A stretch of 64,000 nt of DNA from Bradyrhizobium sp. Y36 (GCF_002531575.1 NZ_NWTI01000006.1:124001-188000), one strand, 5' to 3'. Positions 23,859 through 32,424 are shown, numbered from the stretch's first letter. Program-made: numbers and translations. The notes: a model not told the origin generated them from the sequence alone.

Positions 23859-24905
23859 ATGATGAGCGCGAACTACATCTCGACCTTGATGCTGTCGTCG
23901 TCGTTGAGGTCGTCGATCACGAACAACCAGAGCGCGCTGACCAAGGCCTCGAAGGAAGCGACCACCGGCCGCTTCGCCGATGTGGGCCTCGAGCTCGGCA
24001 CGGGAACGGGCCGCGACGTGGCGCTGCGGGCCGATTTCAACTTCGCCGACCAGCTCGTCGACACCAACGAGCTGGTGTCCGGGCGTCTCGACGTGACCCA
24101 GAACCGGATCACCCAGCTCGGCACGACCGCCTCGGAATTCCTCAAGAACCTGATCGCGGCCCGCGACGCCGACAGCGGCGCGAAGATCATCATGCCGAGC
24201 GCGTCCGCGAACCTCCAGGACCTGATCGGCGCGCTCAACGTCTCCTACAACGGCTCCTATCTGTTCGGCGGCATCAATACGCAGACCGTGCCTGTTACGA
24301 ACTACACCGCCGGATCGACCAGCAAGAACCAGGTCGATGCGGACTTCCTGGCGACCTTCGGCTTCTCGCAGTCCGCGCCGGGCGTGAGCACGATCACGCC
24401 GGCGCAGATGCAGAATTTCCTCAACACCAATTTCGATCCGGAGTTCGCAAGCCCCGCCTGGAACACCAACTGGTCGTCGGCCACGGACCAGACGCTGTCG
24501 AGCCGCATCTCCACGACCGAGGTCGTCGACAGCTCGGTCAGCGCCAACCAGCCCGGCTTCCGCAAGCTGGCCGAGGCCTACACCATGCTCACCGACCTCG
24601 GCAACACCAGCCTGAGCAAGGACACGTTCCAGGTCGTCGTCGACAAGGCCATCGGTCTCGTCAGCGGCGCGATCAACGATCTCGCCGTTCTCGGCGGCAC
24701 CGTCGGCTCGATCCAGCAGCGGGTTACCGGGGCGTCCGAGAAGCTGAAGATCCAGAAGGACATCCTCAACAACCAGATCGTCAAGCTGGAAGCGGTCGAC
24801 CCGACCGAGGCCTCGGTCCGGGTCAACACCTTGCAGACCCAGATCAAGACGGCGCTCGCGCTCACCTCGCAGCTCCAGCAGATCAGCCTCATCAACTATC
24901 TCTAG
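23859..24905 (+). CDS. flgL: Hook-associated protein FlgL (HAP3)
   Basis: FlgL is the second junction protein and is flagellin-like at both ends. The 348-residue product starts SANYISTLMLSSSLRSSITNNQSALTKASKEATTGRFADVGLELG and ends KLEAVDPTEASVRVNTLQTQIKTALALTSQLQQISLINYL, the family pattern. Two consecutive ATGs begin the frame. It is followed by a 53-nt gap and flaF. Confidence 0.93.
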   Translation: MMSANYISTLMLSSSLRSSITNNQSALTKASKEATTGRFADVGLELGTGTGRDVALRADFNFADQLVDTNELVSGRLDVTQNRITQLGTTASEFLKNLIAARDADSGAKIIMPSASANLQDLIGALNVSYNGSYLFGGINTQTVPVTNYTAGSTSKNQVDADFLATFGFSQSAPGVSTITPAQMQNFLNTNFDPEFASPAWNTNWSSATDQTLSSRISTTEVVDSSVSANQPGFRKLAEAYTMLTDLGNTSLSKDTFQVVVDKAIGLVSGAINDLAVLGGTVGSIQQRVTGASEKLKIQKDILNNQIVKLEAVDPTEASVRVNTLQTQIKTALALTSQLQQISLINYL

Positions 24906-24958
24906 GGTCTGGTTCGCACCTTGTCCTGTTATTCGGTCTCCTGCGCAGAGTGGTTCTG

Positions 24959-25303
24959 ATGACGTTTGAAGCCTATGAAGCGGTCGTCGACGAGAGTGGC
25001 TATGAGGCGCGGGGGCGCGAGCGGCAGGCGCTGAGCCTCGGCATCGACCGGCTCGAGCGGCTCCAGAGAGGGCGCTTCAGCCTCGAGGACCTGGTCGAGA
25101 GCCTGCTCTATGTGCGGCGGCTGTGGACGATCTTCATCGAGGATCTCTCCCATCCGGAAAACGGACTGCCGGAAAAGCTGCGCGCCGACATCATCTCGAT
25201 CGGCCTGTGGGTGGTCAAGGAAGCCGATCGCCTGCGCGAGGAGAGATCGAACGACGTGATCCAGCTCATCGAAATCAACCGCCTGATCCGAGACGCGCTT
25301 TAA
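24959..25303 (+). CDS. flaF: Flagellin synthesis regulator FlaF
   Basis: FlaF is the alphaproteobacterial partner of flagellin that is needed for flagellin synthesis or secretion and works against FlbT. The 114-residue product shows the FlaF pattern YEAVVDESGYEARGRERQALSLGIDRLE and DIISIGLWVVKEADRLREERSNDVIQLIEINRLIRDAL. ATG 24959 is preferred (AGAG 8 nt upstream); a GTG at 24950 is possible. Its stop overlaps the flbT start (TAATGA), so the antagonistic pair is translationally coupled. Confidence 0.92.
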   Translation: MTFEAYEAVVDESGYEARGRERQALSLGIDRLERLQRGRFSLEDLVESLLYVRRLWTIFIEDLSHPENGLPEKLRADIISIGLWVVKEADRLREERSNDVIQLIEINRLIRDAL

Positions 25304-25713
25304 TGAAAGTCTCCTTGCGGGCGGGCGAACGGATCTACATCAACGGCGCGGTGCTGCGCGTGGACCGCAAGGTCTCCGTCGAGCTCGTCAACGACGTGAT
25401 GTTCCTGCTCGAAGGGCAGGTCATGCAGGCCTCCGACGCCACCACGGCGCTGCGGCAGCTCTATTTCATCGTCCAGCTCATGCTGATGAACCCGACCGAC
25501 ATCCGCGACGCCGCGGCGCTGTACGCGCAGCATCACGCGGCCCTGTGTGCCGTGTGCGAGAGCCGCGAGATGCTGGACGGGCTCGGCGCGGTCGGCGAGC
25601 TGGTTCAGGCGACGCGTTACTTCGAGGCGCTCAAGCGGATTCGGGCCCTGTTCCCCGTGGAGCAGGCGATCCTGGCCGGCGCGGCCACCATTACCCCCGT
25701 CGAGGCTGCCTGA
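25303..25713 (+). CDS. flbT: Flagellin mRNA repressor FlbT
   Basis: In Caulobacter FlbT binds the 5' leader of flagellin mRNA and promotes its turnover until the hook is complete. The 136-residue product matches FlbT: MKVSLRAGERIYINGAVLRVDRKVSVELVNDVMFLLEGQVMQ and TALRQLYFIVQLMLMNP. The ATG at 25303 shares its first base with the flaF stop. The two flagellin leaders in this locus carry stems that mask the ribosome-binding site and are the obvious candidate targets; that link is inferred. Confidence 0.94.
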   Translation: MKVSLRAGERIYINGAVLRVDRKVSVELVNDVMFLLEGQVMQASDATTALRQLYFIVQLMLMNPTDIRDAAALYAQHHAALCAVCESREMLDGLGAVGELVQATRYFEALKRIRALFPVEQAILAGAATITPVEAA

Positions 25714-25727
25714 CAGCGGAGAGACAG

Positions 25728-26150
25728 ATGAACGTCACCAGCGCAACCGATAGCACGAGCAAGTCGACCAGTTCGACCGGATCCAACACGACGACGTCGA
25801 GCACCGGTGTCGACTACAACACGTTTCTCCAGCTCCTGATCGCCGAGATGAAGAACCAGGATCCGACCAATCCGATGGACACCTCGCAATATATGAGCCA
25901 GTTCGCCCAGCTCTCGACGGTCGAGCAGGCGATGCAGACCAATTCGAAGCTGGACGCGCTGCTGTCATCGCAGTCCCTATCCCAGGCCAACAGCCTGATC
26001 GGCAAGACCGTCAGCTTCACCGATTCCACCGGCGCCAGCTTCAGCGGCAAGGTCGTCTCGGTCGCCATCAACAGCGACGGCTCCATCGCGACCCTCCAGG
26101 ACGGCACCAAGGTCGCGGTCGGACCCGGCCTCACGATCAGCCAGTCATGA
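25728..26150 (+). CDS. flgD: Flagellar hook capping protein FlgD
   Basis: FlgD is the scaffold cap on which hook subunits polymerise. The 140-residue product has a Ser/Thr-rich N-terminus and the family core VDYNTFLQLLIAEMKNQDPTNPMDTSQYMSQFAQLSTVEQAMQTNSKLDALL, then SLIGKTVSFTD; it lacks the C-terminal Fn3/Tudor part of enteric FlgD, as is common in rhizobia. ATG 25728 has GCGGAGAGA upstream. It overlaps fliQ by 4 nt. Confidence 0.93.
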   Translation: MNVTSATDSTSKSTSSTGSNTTTSSTGVDYNTFLQLLIAEMKNQDPTNPMDTSQYMSQFAQLSTVEQAMQTNSKLDALLSSQSLSQANSLIGKTVSFTDSTGASFSGKVVSVAINSDGSIATLQDGTKVAVGPGLTISQS

Positions 26151-26413
26151 ACGAACGCGACGCTCTCGATATCGTCCAGGCGGCGATCTGGACCATCATC
26201 GTCGCCTCCGGGCCTGCGGTCGGCGCCGCGATGCTGGTCGGCACCGTGATCGCGCTGATCCAGGCCCTGACCCAGATCCAGGAGGTGACGCTGACCTTCG
26301 TTCCGAAGATCATCGTCATCCTGCTGGTCGTTGCCGTCTCCGGCTCCTTCATCGGTGCGCATCTCTCCACCTTCACCGAGATGGTCTATTCGCGGATCGA
26401 GCACGGCTTCTGA
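26147..26413 (+). CDS. fliQ: Flagellar type III export protein FliQ
   Basis: FliQ is a small two-helix export-gate subunit. The 88-residue product has the two membrane segments AIWTIIVASGPAVGAAMLVGTVIALIQALTQIQEVTLTFVPK and IIVILLVVAVSGSFIGAHLSTFTEMVY. Length and pattern match the family. It closes the flgE unit; flhA follows after 78 nt with its own box. Confidence 0.93.
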   Translation: MNERDALDIVQAAIWTIIVASGPAVGAAMLVGTVIALIQALTQIQEVTLTFVPKIIVILLVVAVSGSFIGAHLSTFTEMVYSRIEHGF

Positions 26414-26444
26414 TCCGCGCCGGCGATCTGCCACCATCCCCGCG

Positions 26445-26461
26445 TAAGCTTTGCACGGCAG
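26445..26461 (+). promoter_or_regulatory. Promoter-like box upstream of flhA
   Basis: TAAGCTTTGCACGGCAG matches the flagellar box (AAGCTT plus AG ten bases on) and ends 30 nt before the flhA ATG. Confidence 0.45.
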
Positions 26462-26491
26462 ATTGGGGGCGGACCCCTCTGCCGGTGACCC

Positions 26492-28573
26492 ATGGCCGAT
26501 ACGTTAGCTGCTAGCCTGCCGACCCCCCGACGATTGGGGGCCGACGCCTTCTTCGCAGGCGGCATCGTGGCCATGCTCACGATCCTGTTCCTGCCGATCC
26601 CGCCGATCCTGATCGACCTCGGCCTCGCATTCTCGATCGCGCTGTCGGCGCTGATCCTGATGGTTGCGTTGTGGATCCAGCGGCCGCTCGACTTCTCGGC
26701 CTTCCCGACCGTGCTGCTGATCGCGACGATCCTGCGCCTGGCGCTGAACGTGGCGACCACCCGTCTGATCCTGTCGCGGGGCGGCGAGGGCGAACAGGCC
26801 GCCGGCCACGTCGTCGCCGGCTTCTCCAAATTCGTCATGGGCGGCGACTTCGTCATCGGCCTGATCATCTTCGCCATCCTGGTCACGGTGAATTTCGTCG
26901 TGATCACCAAGGGCGCGACGCGTATCGCCGAAGTCGGCGCCCGCTTCACCCTGGACGCCATCCCCGGCAAGCAGATGGCGATCGACGCCGATCTGTCGGC
27001 GGGCCTGATCGACGACAAGGAGGCTCAGCGCCGGCGCCGCGAGCTCGAAGAGGAAAGCGCGTTCTTCGGCGCCATGGACGGTGCCTCGAAGTTCGTGCGC
27101 GGCGACGCCATCGCCGGGCTGATCATCACCGCGATCAACATTTTCGGCGGCATCATCATCGGCGTCACCCATCACGGGCTGACCCTGTCGCGCGCTGCCG
27201 ACGTCTATACCAAGCTCTCCGTCGGCGACGGTCTGGTGTCGCAGATGCCGGCGCTGATCGTGTCGCTGTCCGCGGGCCTGCTGGTCTCCAAGGGCGGCAC
27301 CAGAGGATCGGCCGAGCAGGCCGTGCTGCGCCAGCTCAGCGGCTATCCGCGCGCGGTGTCGGCCGCCGCGCTGATGATGTTCGTGCTCGCCCTGATGCCG
27401 GGGCTGCCGTTCGCGCCCTTCGTGCTGCTCGGCGGCCTCATGGCCTTCGTCGGCTACTCGTTGCCGAAGCAGCAGGCGGCGCTGAAGCAGAAGGAGGATG
27501 CGCGCAAGGCCGACGAGCGCGCCCAGGCCGAGGCCAAGGAATCCGTCAAGGAGCAGCTCAAGACTGCCGAGATCGAGCTGGCGCTCGGCGGCCATCTCTC
27601 GGTCCATCTCCTGGGCTCGCGCACCGAACTCGCCCACCGCGTCGCCAAGATCCGCAAGAAGTTCGCCAAGCAGTACGGCTTCGTCATTCCCGAGATCAAG
27701 CTCTCCGACAATCTGTCGATCGACCCCAAGGGCTACCAGATCCGCATCCACGACACCCGCGTCGCCCATGGCGAGCTCAGGCTCGGCGAGGTGCTCGTGC
27801 TGGTGGACAAGGACGGCAAGCCGGACGTGCCGGGCGAGGAGGTGATCGAGCCCGCCTTCGGCATGAAGGCGTTGTGGGTGACGGAGGCCTTCACGGACGA
27901 GGTCAAGCGGCAGGGCTGCAAGCCCGTCGACAACCTCTCCGTGCTGCTCACGCATCTCAGCGAGGTGATCAGGGCGAACCTCGCCCAGCTCCTGTCCTAC
28001 AAGGACATGCGCGCGCTGCTCGACCGGCTCGATCCCGAATACAAGCGTCTCGTCGAGGATCTCTGCCCGTCGCAGATCTCCTATTCGGGCCTGCTGGCGA
28101 TCCTGAAGATCCTGCTGGCCGAGCGCGTCTCGATTCGCAACCTTCACCTCATCCTGGAAGCCATCGCCGAAATCGCGCCCCATGTGCGGCGCTCCGAGCA
28201 GGTCGCCGAGCATGTGCGGACGCGGCTTGCGCAGCAGATCTGCGGCGACCTCTCCGACAACGGCGTGCTCAACGTCGTCCGTCTCGGCAACCGCTGGGAC
28301 CTCGCGTTCCACCAGAGCCTGAAGCGCGATGCCAAGGGCGATGTCGTCGAGTTCGACGCCGATCCGCGCCTGATCGAGCAGTTCGCGACGGAAGCCAGCG
28401 CTGCGATCCGCAAGTTCACCGAGAACGGCACCAGCGTGGTGCTGGCGGTGACTCCCGAGGCGCGCCCCTATGTCCGGATGATCCTGGAGCGGGTGTTCCC
28501 GACATTGCCGGTCCTGTCGCATGTCGAGGTCGCGCGCAGCGCCGAGATCAGGGCACTCGGAGCCATCTCGTGA
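26492..28573 (+). CDS. flhA: Flagellar type III export protein FlhA
   Basis: FlhA is the main export-gate component, a proton-driven membrane protein with a nonameric cytoplasmic ring that docks chaperone-substrate complexes. The 693-residue product has eight membrane helices within about residues 20-310 and the FHIPEP-region signatures [57 protein letters not shown] and [20 protein letters not shown]. The cytoplasmic part includes [34 protein letters not shown]. Length is normal. Its last bases overlap the fliR start. Confidence 0.95.
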   Translation: MADTLAASLPTPRRLGADAFFAGGIVAMLTILFLPIPPILIDLGLAFSIALSALILMVALWIQRPLDFSAFPTVLLIATILRLALNVATTRLILSRGGEGEQAAGHVVAGFSKFVMGGDFVIGLIIFAILVTVNFVVITKGATRIAEVGARFTLDAIPGKQMAIDADLSAGLIDDKEAQRRRRELEEESAFFGAMDGASKFVRGDAIAGLIITAINIFGGIIIGVTHHGLTLSRAADVYTKLSVGDGLVSQMPALIVSLSAGLLVSKGGTRGSAEQAVLRQLSGYPRAVSAAALMMFVLALMPGLPFAPFVLLGGLMAFVGYSLPKQQAALKQKEDARKADERAQAEAKESVKEQLKTAEIELALGGHLSVHLLGSRTELAHRVAKIRKKFAKQYGFVIPEIKLSDNLSIDPKGYQIRIHDTRVAHGELRLGEVLVLVDKDGKPDVPGEEVIEPAFGMKALWVTEAFTDEVKRQGCKPVDNLSVLLTHLSEVIRANLAQLLSYKDMRALLDRLDPEYKRLVEDLCPSQISYSGLLAILKILLAERVSIRNLHLILEAIAEIAPHVRRSEQVAEHVRTRLAQQICGDLSDNGVLNVVRLGNRWDLAFHQSLKRDAKGDVVEFDADPRLIEQFATEASAAIRKFTENGTSVVLAVTPEARPYVRMILERVFPTLPVLSHVEVARSAEIRALGAIS

Positions 28574-29322
28574 TCTCTGGCCTTGCCGACAGCGTGCTGG
28601 TGACGTTCATCGTGTTCTGCCGCATCGGCGCCTGTCTGATGCTGGTGCCCGGCTATTCCAGCGTCAACGTCCCCGCCCAGGTCCGCCTGTTCGTGGCGCT
28701 GGTCACGACGTTCGCGCTGGCGCCGATCCTGATCGCGGTCCTGAAGCCTCTCACGGACAACGCAGCCCCGCTGACGCTGGCGCTCCTGATCTGCTCCGAG
28801 CTTCTGGTCGGCAGCGTCATCGGGCTCGGCGGGCGCGTGTTCTTCCTCGCGCTTCAGACCATGGCGACCGTGATGGCGAGCGCGATCGGCCTCAGCAACA
28901 TTCCGGGCACGCCGGTCGGCGACACCGATCCGGCGCCGGCCCTGGTGCCGCTGATCATGGCGGCCGTCACTACGCTGTTCTTCATGACCGACCAGCATTG
29001 GCAGGTCCTGCGCGGCCTGATGAACTCCTACGACGTCTGGCAGCCCGGCAGCAGGATCGGCGGCAGCATGGCGCTCGACCAGCTCGTCGGCCGCCTGTCG
29101 GAAGCGTTCGTGCTGACCCTGCGGATCACCAGCCCCTTCATCGTCTATTCGGTGATCGTCAACCTGGCGGTCGGCCTGATCAACAAGCTGACGCCGGCGA
29201 TTCCGGTCTACTTCATCTCCGTGCCCTTCGTGCTGTTCGGCGGCTTCCTGCTGCTCTACCTCACCAGCGACGAGTTGCTGACGCAATTCATGCTCGGCGT
29301 CTCGTCCTGGCTGGCGGAGTGA
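28570..29322 (+). CDS. fliR: Flagellar type III export protein FliR
   Basis: FliR is the third export-gate subunit. The 250-residue, strongly hydrophobic product has [61 protein letters not shown] and a C-terminal [45 protein letters not shown]. It starts with GTG at 28570, overlapping the flhA stop (GTGA). Confidence 0.93.
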   Translation: MISGLADSVLVTFIVFCRIGACLMLVPGYSSVNVPAQVRLFVALVTTFALAPILIAVLKPLTDNAAPLTLALLICSELLVGSVIGLGGRVFFLALQTMATVMASAIGLSNIPGTPVGDTDPAPALVPLIMAAVTTLFFMTDQHWQVLRGLMNSYDVWQPGSRIGGSMALDQLVGRLSEAFVLTLRITSPFIVYSVIVNLAVGLINKLTPAIPVYFISVPFVLFGGFLLLYLTSDELLTQFMLGVSSWLAE

Positions 29323-29327
29323 CCGGC

Positions 29328-29747
29328 ATGGCCTCGCGCGCGGACAAGCTCGGCCGGATGGTCTCGCTCGTGAAGCTCCAGCTCCGGCTGTCCGAATGGA
29401 AGCTCGCGCAACTGCGGCAGCAGGAGAGAAGCCTGCAGGACGAGCAGGAATGGCTGGTAGGCGCCCTGAACGACGGCGCGCCGCCGGCAGGCTCGTCGAG
29501 CGAATCGATCGCGCGGCGCTTGAACAGGACGAGCGTCGGCGCGCGTGTGGTTCAGGCGCAGGCCGCGCAGCAGCTCGACCAGGTTCGTGCGGAGAACCGC
29601 CGCGTGAAGCAGCTCGAGGAGGTCGCGAAGGCGGCGCTGGCCGAGAAGCTTCGCGACGCCGAGAAGCGCTCCCTCGAGGAGATTACGGGAATAAACCCTG
29701 CCGTGCGCGCGTGGATGCCGCCGCCAGCCAACCGGAACAAGCCATGA
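29328..29747 (+). CDS. FliJ-like coiled-coil flagellar protein
   Basis: This 139-residue protein is almost entirely charged alpha-helix with two long coiled-coil stretches (LVKLQLRLSEWKLAQLRQQERSLQDEQEWL and VVQAQAAQQLDQVRAENRRVKQLEEVAKAALAEKLRDAEKRSLEEI). Size, helix layout and location in the export-gate operon resemble FliJ, the ATPase-stalk and chaperone-escort protein, but identity to known FliJ is too low for certainty. ATG 29328 has GGCGGAG at 8-9 nt; a GTG at 29319 is also in frame. It overlaps cheL by 4 nt. Confidence 0.55.
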   Translation: MASRADKLGRMVSLVKLQLRLSEWKLAQLRQQERSLQDEQEWLVGALNDGAPPAGSSSESIARRLNRTSVGARVVQAQAAQQLDQVRAENRRVKQLEEVAKAALAEKLRDAEKRSLEEITGINPAVRAWMPPPANRNKP

Positions 29748-30223
29748 TCGTGACAGCGACACCCGACCTCGTTCTCGACGTCCTCGAGGCCGCCGATCCC
29801 GTGACGCAGCGCGCGGCGACCGCGAAGCTCGATGCGCTGAAATCCTCCGGCGCCGACTTCGCCGCCACGATGGATGCGGAGGTCGGCAAGGCTGCGGCGG
29901 CGAGCGCCGAGCAATCCGCGGCGAAAGCGTCAGAGGCGCAATCGGATGCGCTGAACGGCCCGCCGGTCCGGGTGATCAAGGCGCCGGCTTCCGGCGAGGT
30001 GTACCGGAAGTTCGAGGCATTCATTCTCCAGACCTTCGTCGAGACCATGCTCCCGAAGGATTCGGAGGAAGTGTTCGGCAAGGGCACGGCGGGCGGCGTG
30101 TGGAAGTCGATGCTGGCGGAGCAGCTTGGCAGCCAGCTGGCGAAGGGCAAGGGCATCGGCATCGCCGAGCGGCTCGCCGCCGCGCATCCGCCGGCATCGA
30201 ACGCCGCAGACAAGGCCGGATGA
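29744..30223 (+). CDS. Rod-binding protein, FlgJ N-domain type (CheL)
   Basis: This 159-residue protein carries only the rod-cap/rod-binding domain of FlgJ, without a muramidase domain, and corresponds to Caulobacter CheL. The core is about residues 85-140 (YRKFEAFILQTFVETMLPKDSEEVFGKGTAGGVWKSMLAEQLGSQLAKGKGIGIAERL), matching the FlgJ pattern F...L...M..... G........M..Q...... G.G.A. The preceding region is Ala-rich and disordered. Its peptidoglycan-cleaving partner is probably the separate transglycosylase at 20419. Confidence 0.75.
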   Translation: MIVTATPDLVLDVLEAADPVTQRAATAKLDALKSSGADFAATMDAEVGKAAAASAEQSAAKASEAQSDALNGPPVRVIKAPASGEVYRKFEAFILQTFVETMLPKDSEEVFGKGTAGGVWKSMLAEQLGSQLAKGKGIGIAERLAAAHPPASNAADKAG

Positions 30224-30266
30224 CGATCCGAGGAATGGGTGACAGACGTTGAGGGGTGAATTTCCT

Positions 30267-30779
30267 ATGCAGGCACAAGAAGGCGCGGCGGCCGTGGTGA
30301 TCGAGCAGCCGGTCACGGACACCGAATTGATGATGACGGAAGCGGCGGCCGACGATGCGCTGCTGCCCGTACTGCTGCCGATCGCGGGCACCGAGGCCGT
30401 GATCGACGGCGCGGACGCGGCGAAATCGGACGAGGTGCGCGGCCTCCTGGCCGCAATCCGCCGGCTCGAGGGCATCGTCGAGGAGGAGACGGTCGCGCTC
30501 ACCACGGGGCAGAAGATCGACTTCGACGATTTCAGCGCGCGCAAGAGCCGGAGCATGCTCGAATTCGTCCGCCTGATGCGGGCGCGGATGCATCTCGGTG
30601 GCGAAGTCGAGGTCACCGAGCAGATTCAGCGGCTGCGCGAGAAGCTCGAGCGCAATCGCTCGGTCCTCGAAATGCACTATGACGCGGTGCGCGAGGTCGC
30701 CGGCATCATCGTCAAGGCGATCAAGGAGGCCGAGTCGGACGGCACCTATACCGGTCGCACAGCGCAGGACGGAAAATGA
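30267..30779 (+). CDS. FlgN-like export chaperone candidate
   Basis: This 170-residue acidic, helical protein has a variable N-terminal 60 residues followed by LLAAIRRLEGIVEEETVALTTGQKIDFDDFSARKSRSMLEFVRLMRA and LREKLERNRSVLEMHYDAVREVAGIIVKAIKEAESDGTYT, which resembles FlgN, the chaperone for the hook-filament junction proteins FlgK and FlgL. Rhizobial clusters encode a protein of this kind next to cheL. ATG 30267 has GAGGGG about 11 nt upstream; an in-frame TTG at 30249 is less likely. It overlaps the next gene by 4 nt. Confidence 0.6.
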   Translation: MQAQEGAAAVVIEQPVTDTELMMTEAAADDALLPVLLPIAGTEAVIDGADAAKSDEVRGLLAAIRRLEGIVEEETVALTTGQKIDFDDFSARKSRSMLEFVRLMRARMHLGGEVEVTEQIQRLREKLERNRSVLEMHYDAVREVAGIIVKAIKEAESDGTYTGRTAQDGK

Positions 30780-31234
30780 TCAGGCTGGTGTTGGCCGGGC
30801 TCTGGGTCTGCATCCTCACCGCGGGCACCAGCTATGGGGTGGCCTATTGGAAGGAGAACGGCAGCCTCCTGCCGGCAAAGGACGAATATCTCGACGGGCT
30901 GCAATACCAGAAGACGCGGGCGCTGAGCGTGCCGATGGTCGAGAACGGCAGCGTGCAGGGCTATATCGTCGCGCGTTTCGTCTACACCGTGGAGGCGCGC
31001 ACCATGCACCAGCTCAACGTTCCGCCGGAGCCGTTCGTCGTTGACGAGGCCTTCCGCAGGATCTATGCGGACGACCGCCTCGATTTCCGCAAGCTCGCCC
31101 GTTACGACCTCTCCATCCTGACCACGGCCATCAAGCAACGCGTCAACGAGCGCATGCAGGCTGAAGTCGTCCAGGACGTCCTGGTCGAGGACTTCAACTA
31201 CGTCTCCAAGGAAGAATTCCAGCAAAAGCCGTAG
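30776..31234 (+). CDS. Second FliL-like membrane protein at the end of the export operon
   Basis: The 152-residue product has one N-terminal membrane helix (LVLAGLWVCILTAGTSYGVAYW) and a periplasmic domain. Its C-terminal half (YDLSILTTAIKQRVNERMQAEVVQDVLVEDFNYVSKEEF) follows the FliL ending pattern of a helix, then VVxDVLxxxF, and the domain has the strand-helix spacing of the FliL/SPFH-like fold. It is not close to the fliL at 10473. A stator-associated or export-associated role is inferred from location and fold resemblance only. It starts inside the end of the FlgN-like gene and is the last + gene of the flagellar locus. Confidence 0.55.
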   Translation: MIRLVLAGLWVCILTAGTSYGVAYWKENGSLLPAKDEYLDGLQYQKTRALSVPMVENGSVQGYIVARFVYTVEARTMHQLNVPPEPFVVDEAFRRIYADDRLDFRKLARYDLSILTTAIKQRVNERMQAEVVQDVLVEDFNYVSKEEFQQKP

Positions 31235-31590
31235 AGCGCGGCGACGGCCGGCGTCTATTGATCCCGGCCGGTAGCAGCGCTCTCCGTCCCTCCTCTTGTG
31301 GGGAGTGCAATCGCATATGGCGCTTTGCGTGAGCTGAGTGCACGCCTCGTCCTTAGCCGACCGCTTCGCGGTCTCCTCAGGATGAGGCTATGTGTCATCG
31401 GTGCTCTTTGAAACTGGTGCCGCACCCCTTGGTCCTCATCCCGAGGGCCCGCCAACGGCGGGCGTCTCGAAGGATGGCCACAGGCGAAATCGCGCCCATA
31501 TGGGCTTGCTTCTGCAGCTTGCTGGGAGAGGACGCAGCGTCATCGGGGGCGCGAAGCGGGGCTAATCCCACGTTCCTTCCGCCAAACGTG
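31235..31590. repeat. Bradyrhizobium-type intergenic repeats in the gap between the flagellar operon and lafR
   Basis: No gene is seen in this stretch. Two copies of a dispersed palindromic repeat are recognisable: around 31344-31390 (CTCGTCCTTAGCCGACCGCT with its partner CTCAGGATGAGGC) and around 31428-31481 (GGTCCTCATCCCGAGG, then CGTCTCGAAGGATGG). Such elements with CCTCATCC.GAGG and TCGAAGGATGG cores are common between Bradyrhizobium genes. Confidence 0.6.
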
Positions 31591-31627
31591 CAACGGCCTC
31601 CGCGAAGCAGCTTCGCGGAGGCCGTTG
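31591..31627. terminator. Long bidirectional hairpin between convergent flagellar operon and lafR
   Basis: A perfect 17-bp stem (31591-31607 with 31611-31627, loop CAG) lies 27 nt past the lafR stop on the minus strand and beyond the last flagellar gene on the plus strand. A T run is weak, but position between convergent units and stem strength support termination in both directions. Confidence 0.72.
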
Positions 31628-31653
31628 CCTGTTGGTAGCAGGTGCCTGCCTTG

Positions 31654-32424
31654 TCAGTTTCCGGCGGGGTACGCGGCCGGGACGGCGTGCGTCCGGTTCA
31701 GGAGAATGCCGACCTCGTCGAGCTCCTGCATCGGCTCGTCGATCGTGTCGCCGGCTGGGATGTCGAGGCGGTAGCCGACATAGCGCCGGGCCACGATCGC
31801 GTCGAAGCCGAGGCGGTCGCGGAGCTTCTTGCGCAGCTTGCTGACGTGGCTCTCGATCACGCTTTCGTCGAACGTGGATTCGAAGATGCCGTAGACCGCG
31901 TTGAAGATCTGCGTCTTGGTGATCCACTTGCCGTGATTGCTGACCATATATTCGAGAATGCGCAGTTCGCGGCGGGGCAGGGTGAGGGCATGGCCCGCGA
32001 TCTCGGGGTCCCGGCCGTTGAAGAAGACCTGGATCCTGTTCTCGCAAGGCCTCGGCAGCTCGCCCACCCGGCGGCGCGCGATCGCGGCCGTTCGGGCGAG
32101 GATTTCGCGGAGGTGGATCGGCACGTGCACGACGTCGTCGACGCCCGATTCGAACAGCTCGAGCGTGTTCTTGAGCATCTTCTGGCCGCTCATGGCGATG
32201 ATGGGAGCCGCGGAACGCTTGCGCATGGCCCGTGGCAGGCTTCCGCGGGCATCGCAATCCCCGAGGAGGAAGGCATCGACCGCTGCCAGATCCGACTCGC
32301 TCGCGGATTGCAGCCAGTCCCAGAATTCCCCAGAGGAGAATCCGATCGAGGATACGCCTTCGCGAACCAGCCCTCCGACGTAGCTGTTCGCGACGCTCTC
32401 GCGATCATCAACGATAATATACAT
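31654..32424 (-). CDS. lafR: Rem/FtcR/LafR-family flagellar transcription regulator
   Basis: This OmpR-class regulator is the probable master activator of this flagellar locus, by analogy with Rem (Sinorhizobium), FtcR (Brucella) and LafR (Bradyrhizobium lateral flagella). The 256-residue product has an N-terminal receiver-like domain (MYIIVDDRESVANSYVGGLVREGVSSIGF, DSGVDD-like FESGVDDVVHVPIHLREIL) and a C-terminal winged helix near residues 140-225 (LTLPRRELRILEYMVSNHGKWITKTQIFNAVYG, IESHVSKLRKKLRDRLGFDAIVARRYVGYRL). The usual phospho-aspartate position after strand 3 reads Gly (AFLLGDC) and the conserved lysine reads Val (HVPIH), so it probably acts without phosphorylation. Start is ATG 32424; an upstream extension has no homology. 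It is convergent with the flagellar operon. Confidence 0.88.
   Translation of the reverse strand: MYIIVDDRESVANSYVGGLVREGVSSIGFSSGEFWDWLQSASESDLAAVDAFLLGDCDARGSLPRAMRKRSAAPIIAMSGQKMLKNTLELFESGVDDVVHVPIHLREILARTAAIARRRVGELPRPCENRIQVFFNGRDPEIAGHALTLPRRELRILEYMVSNHGKWITKTQIFNAVYGIFESTFDESVIESHVSKLRKKLRDRLGFDAIVARRYVGYRLDIPAGDTIDEPMQELDEVGILLNRTHAVPAAYPAGN

Noticed and set aside
11654..26491. Classical sigma54 (GG-N10-GC with TGGCAC/TTGC) promoters ahead of the flagellar units
   Set aside because: I looked for them because subpolar flagella of alphaproteobacteria use sigma54, but found no convincing match upstream of the flagellins, flgE or flhA.
26504..28522. A 672-codon minus-strand frame opposite flhA
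   Set aside because: The translation is a His/Gln/Arg/Asp-rich mirror of flhA with no family resemblance; flhA on the plus strand is unambiguous.
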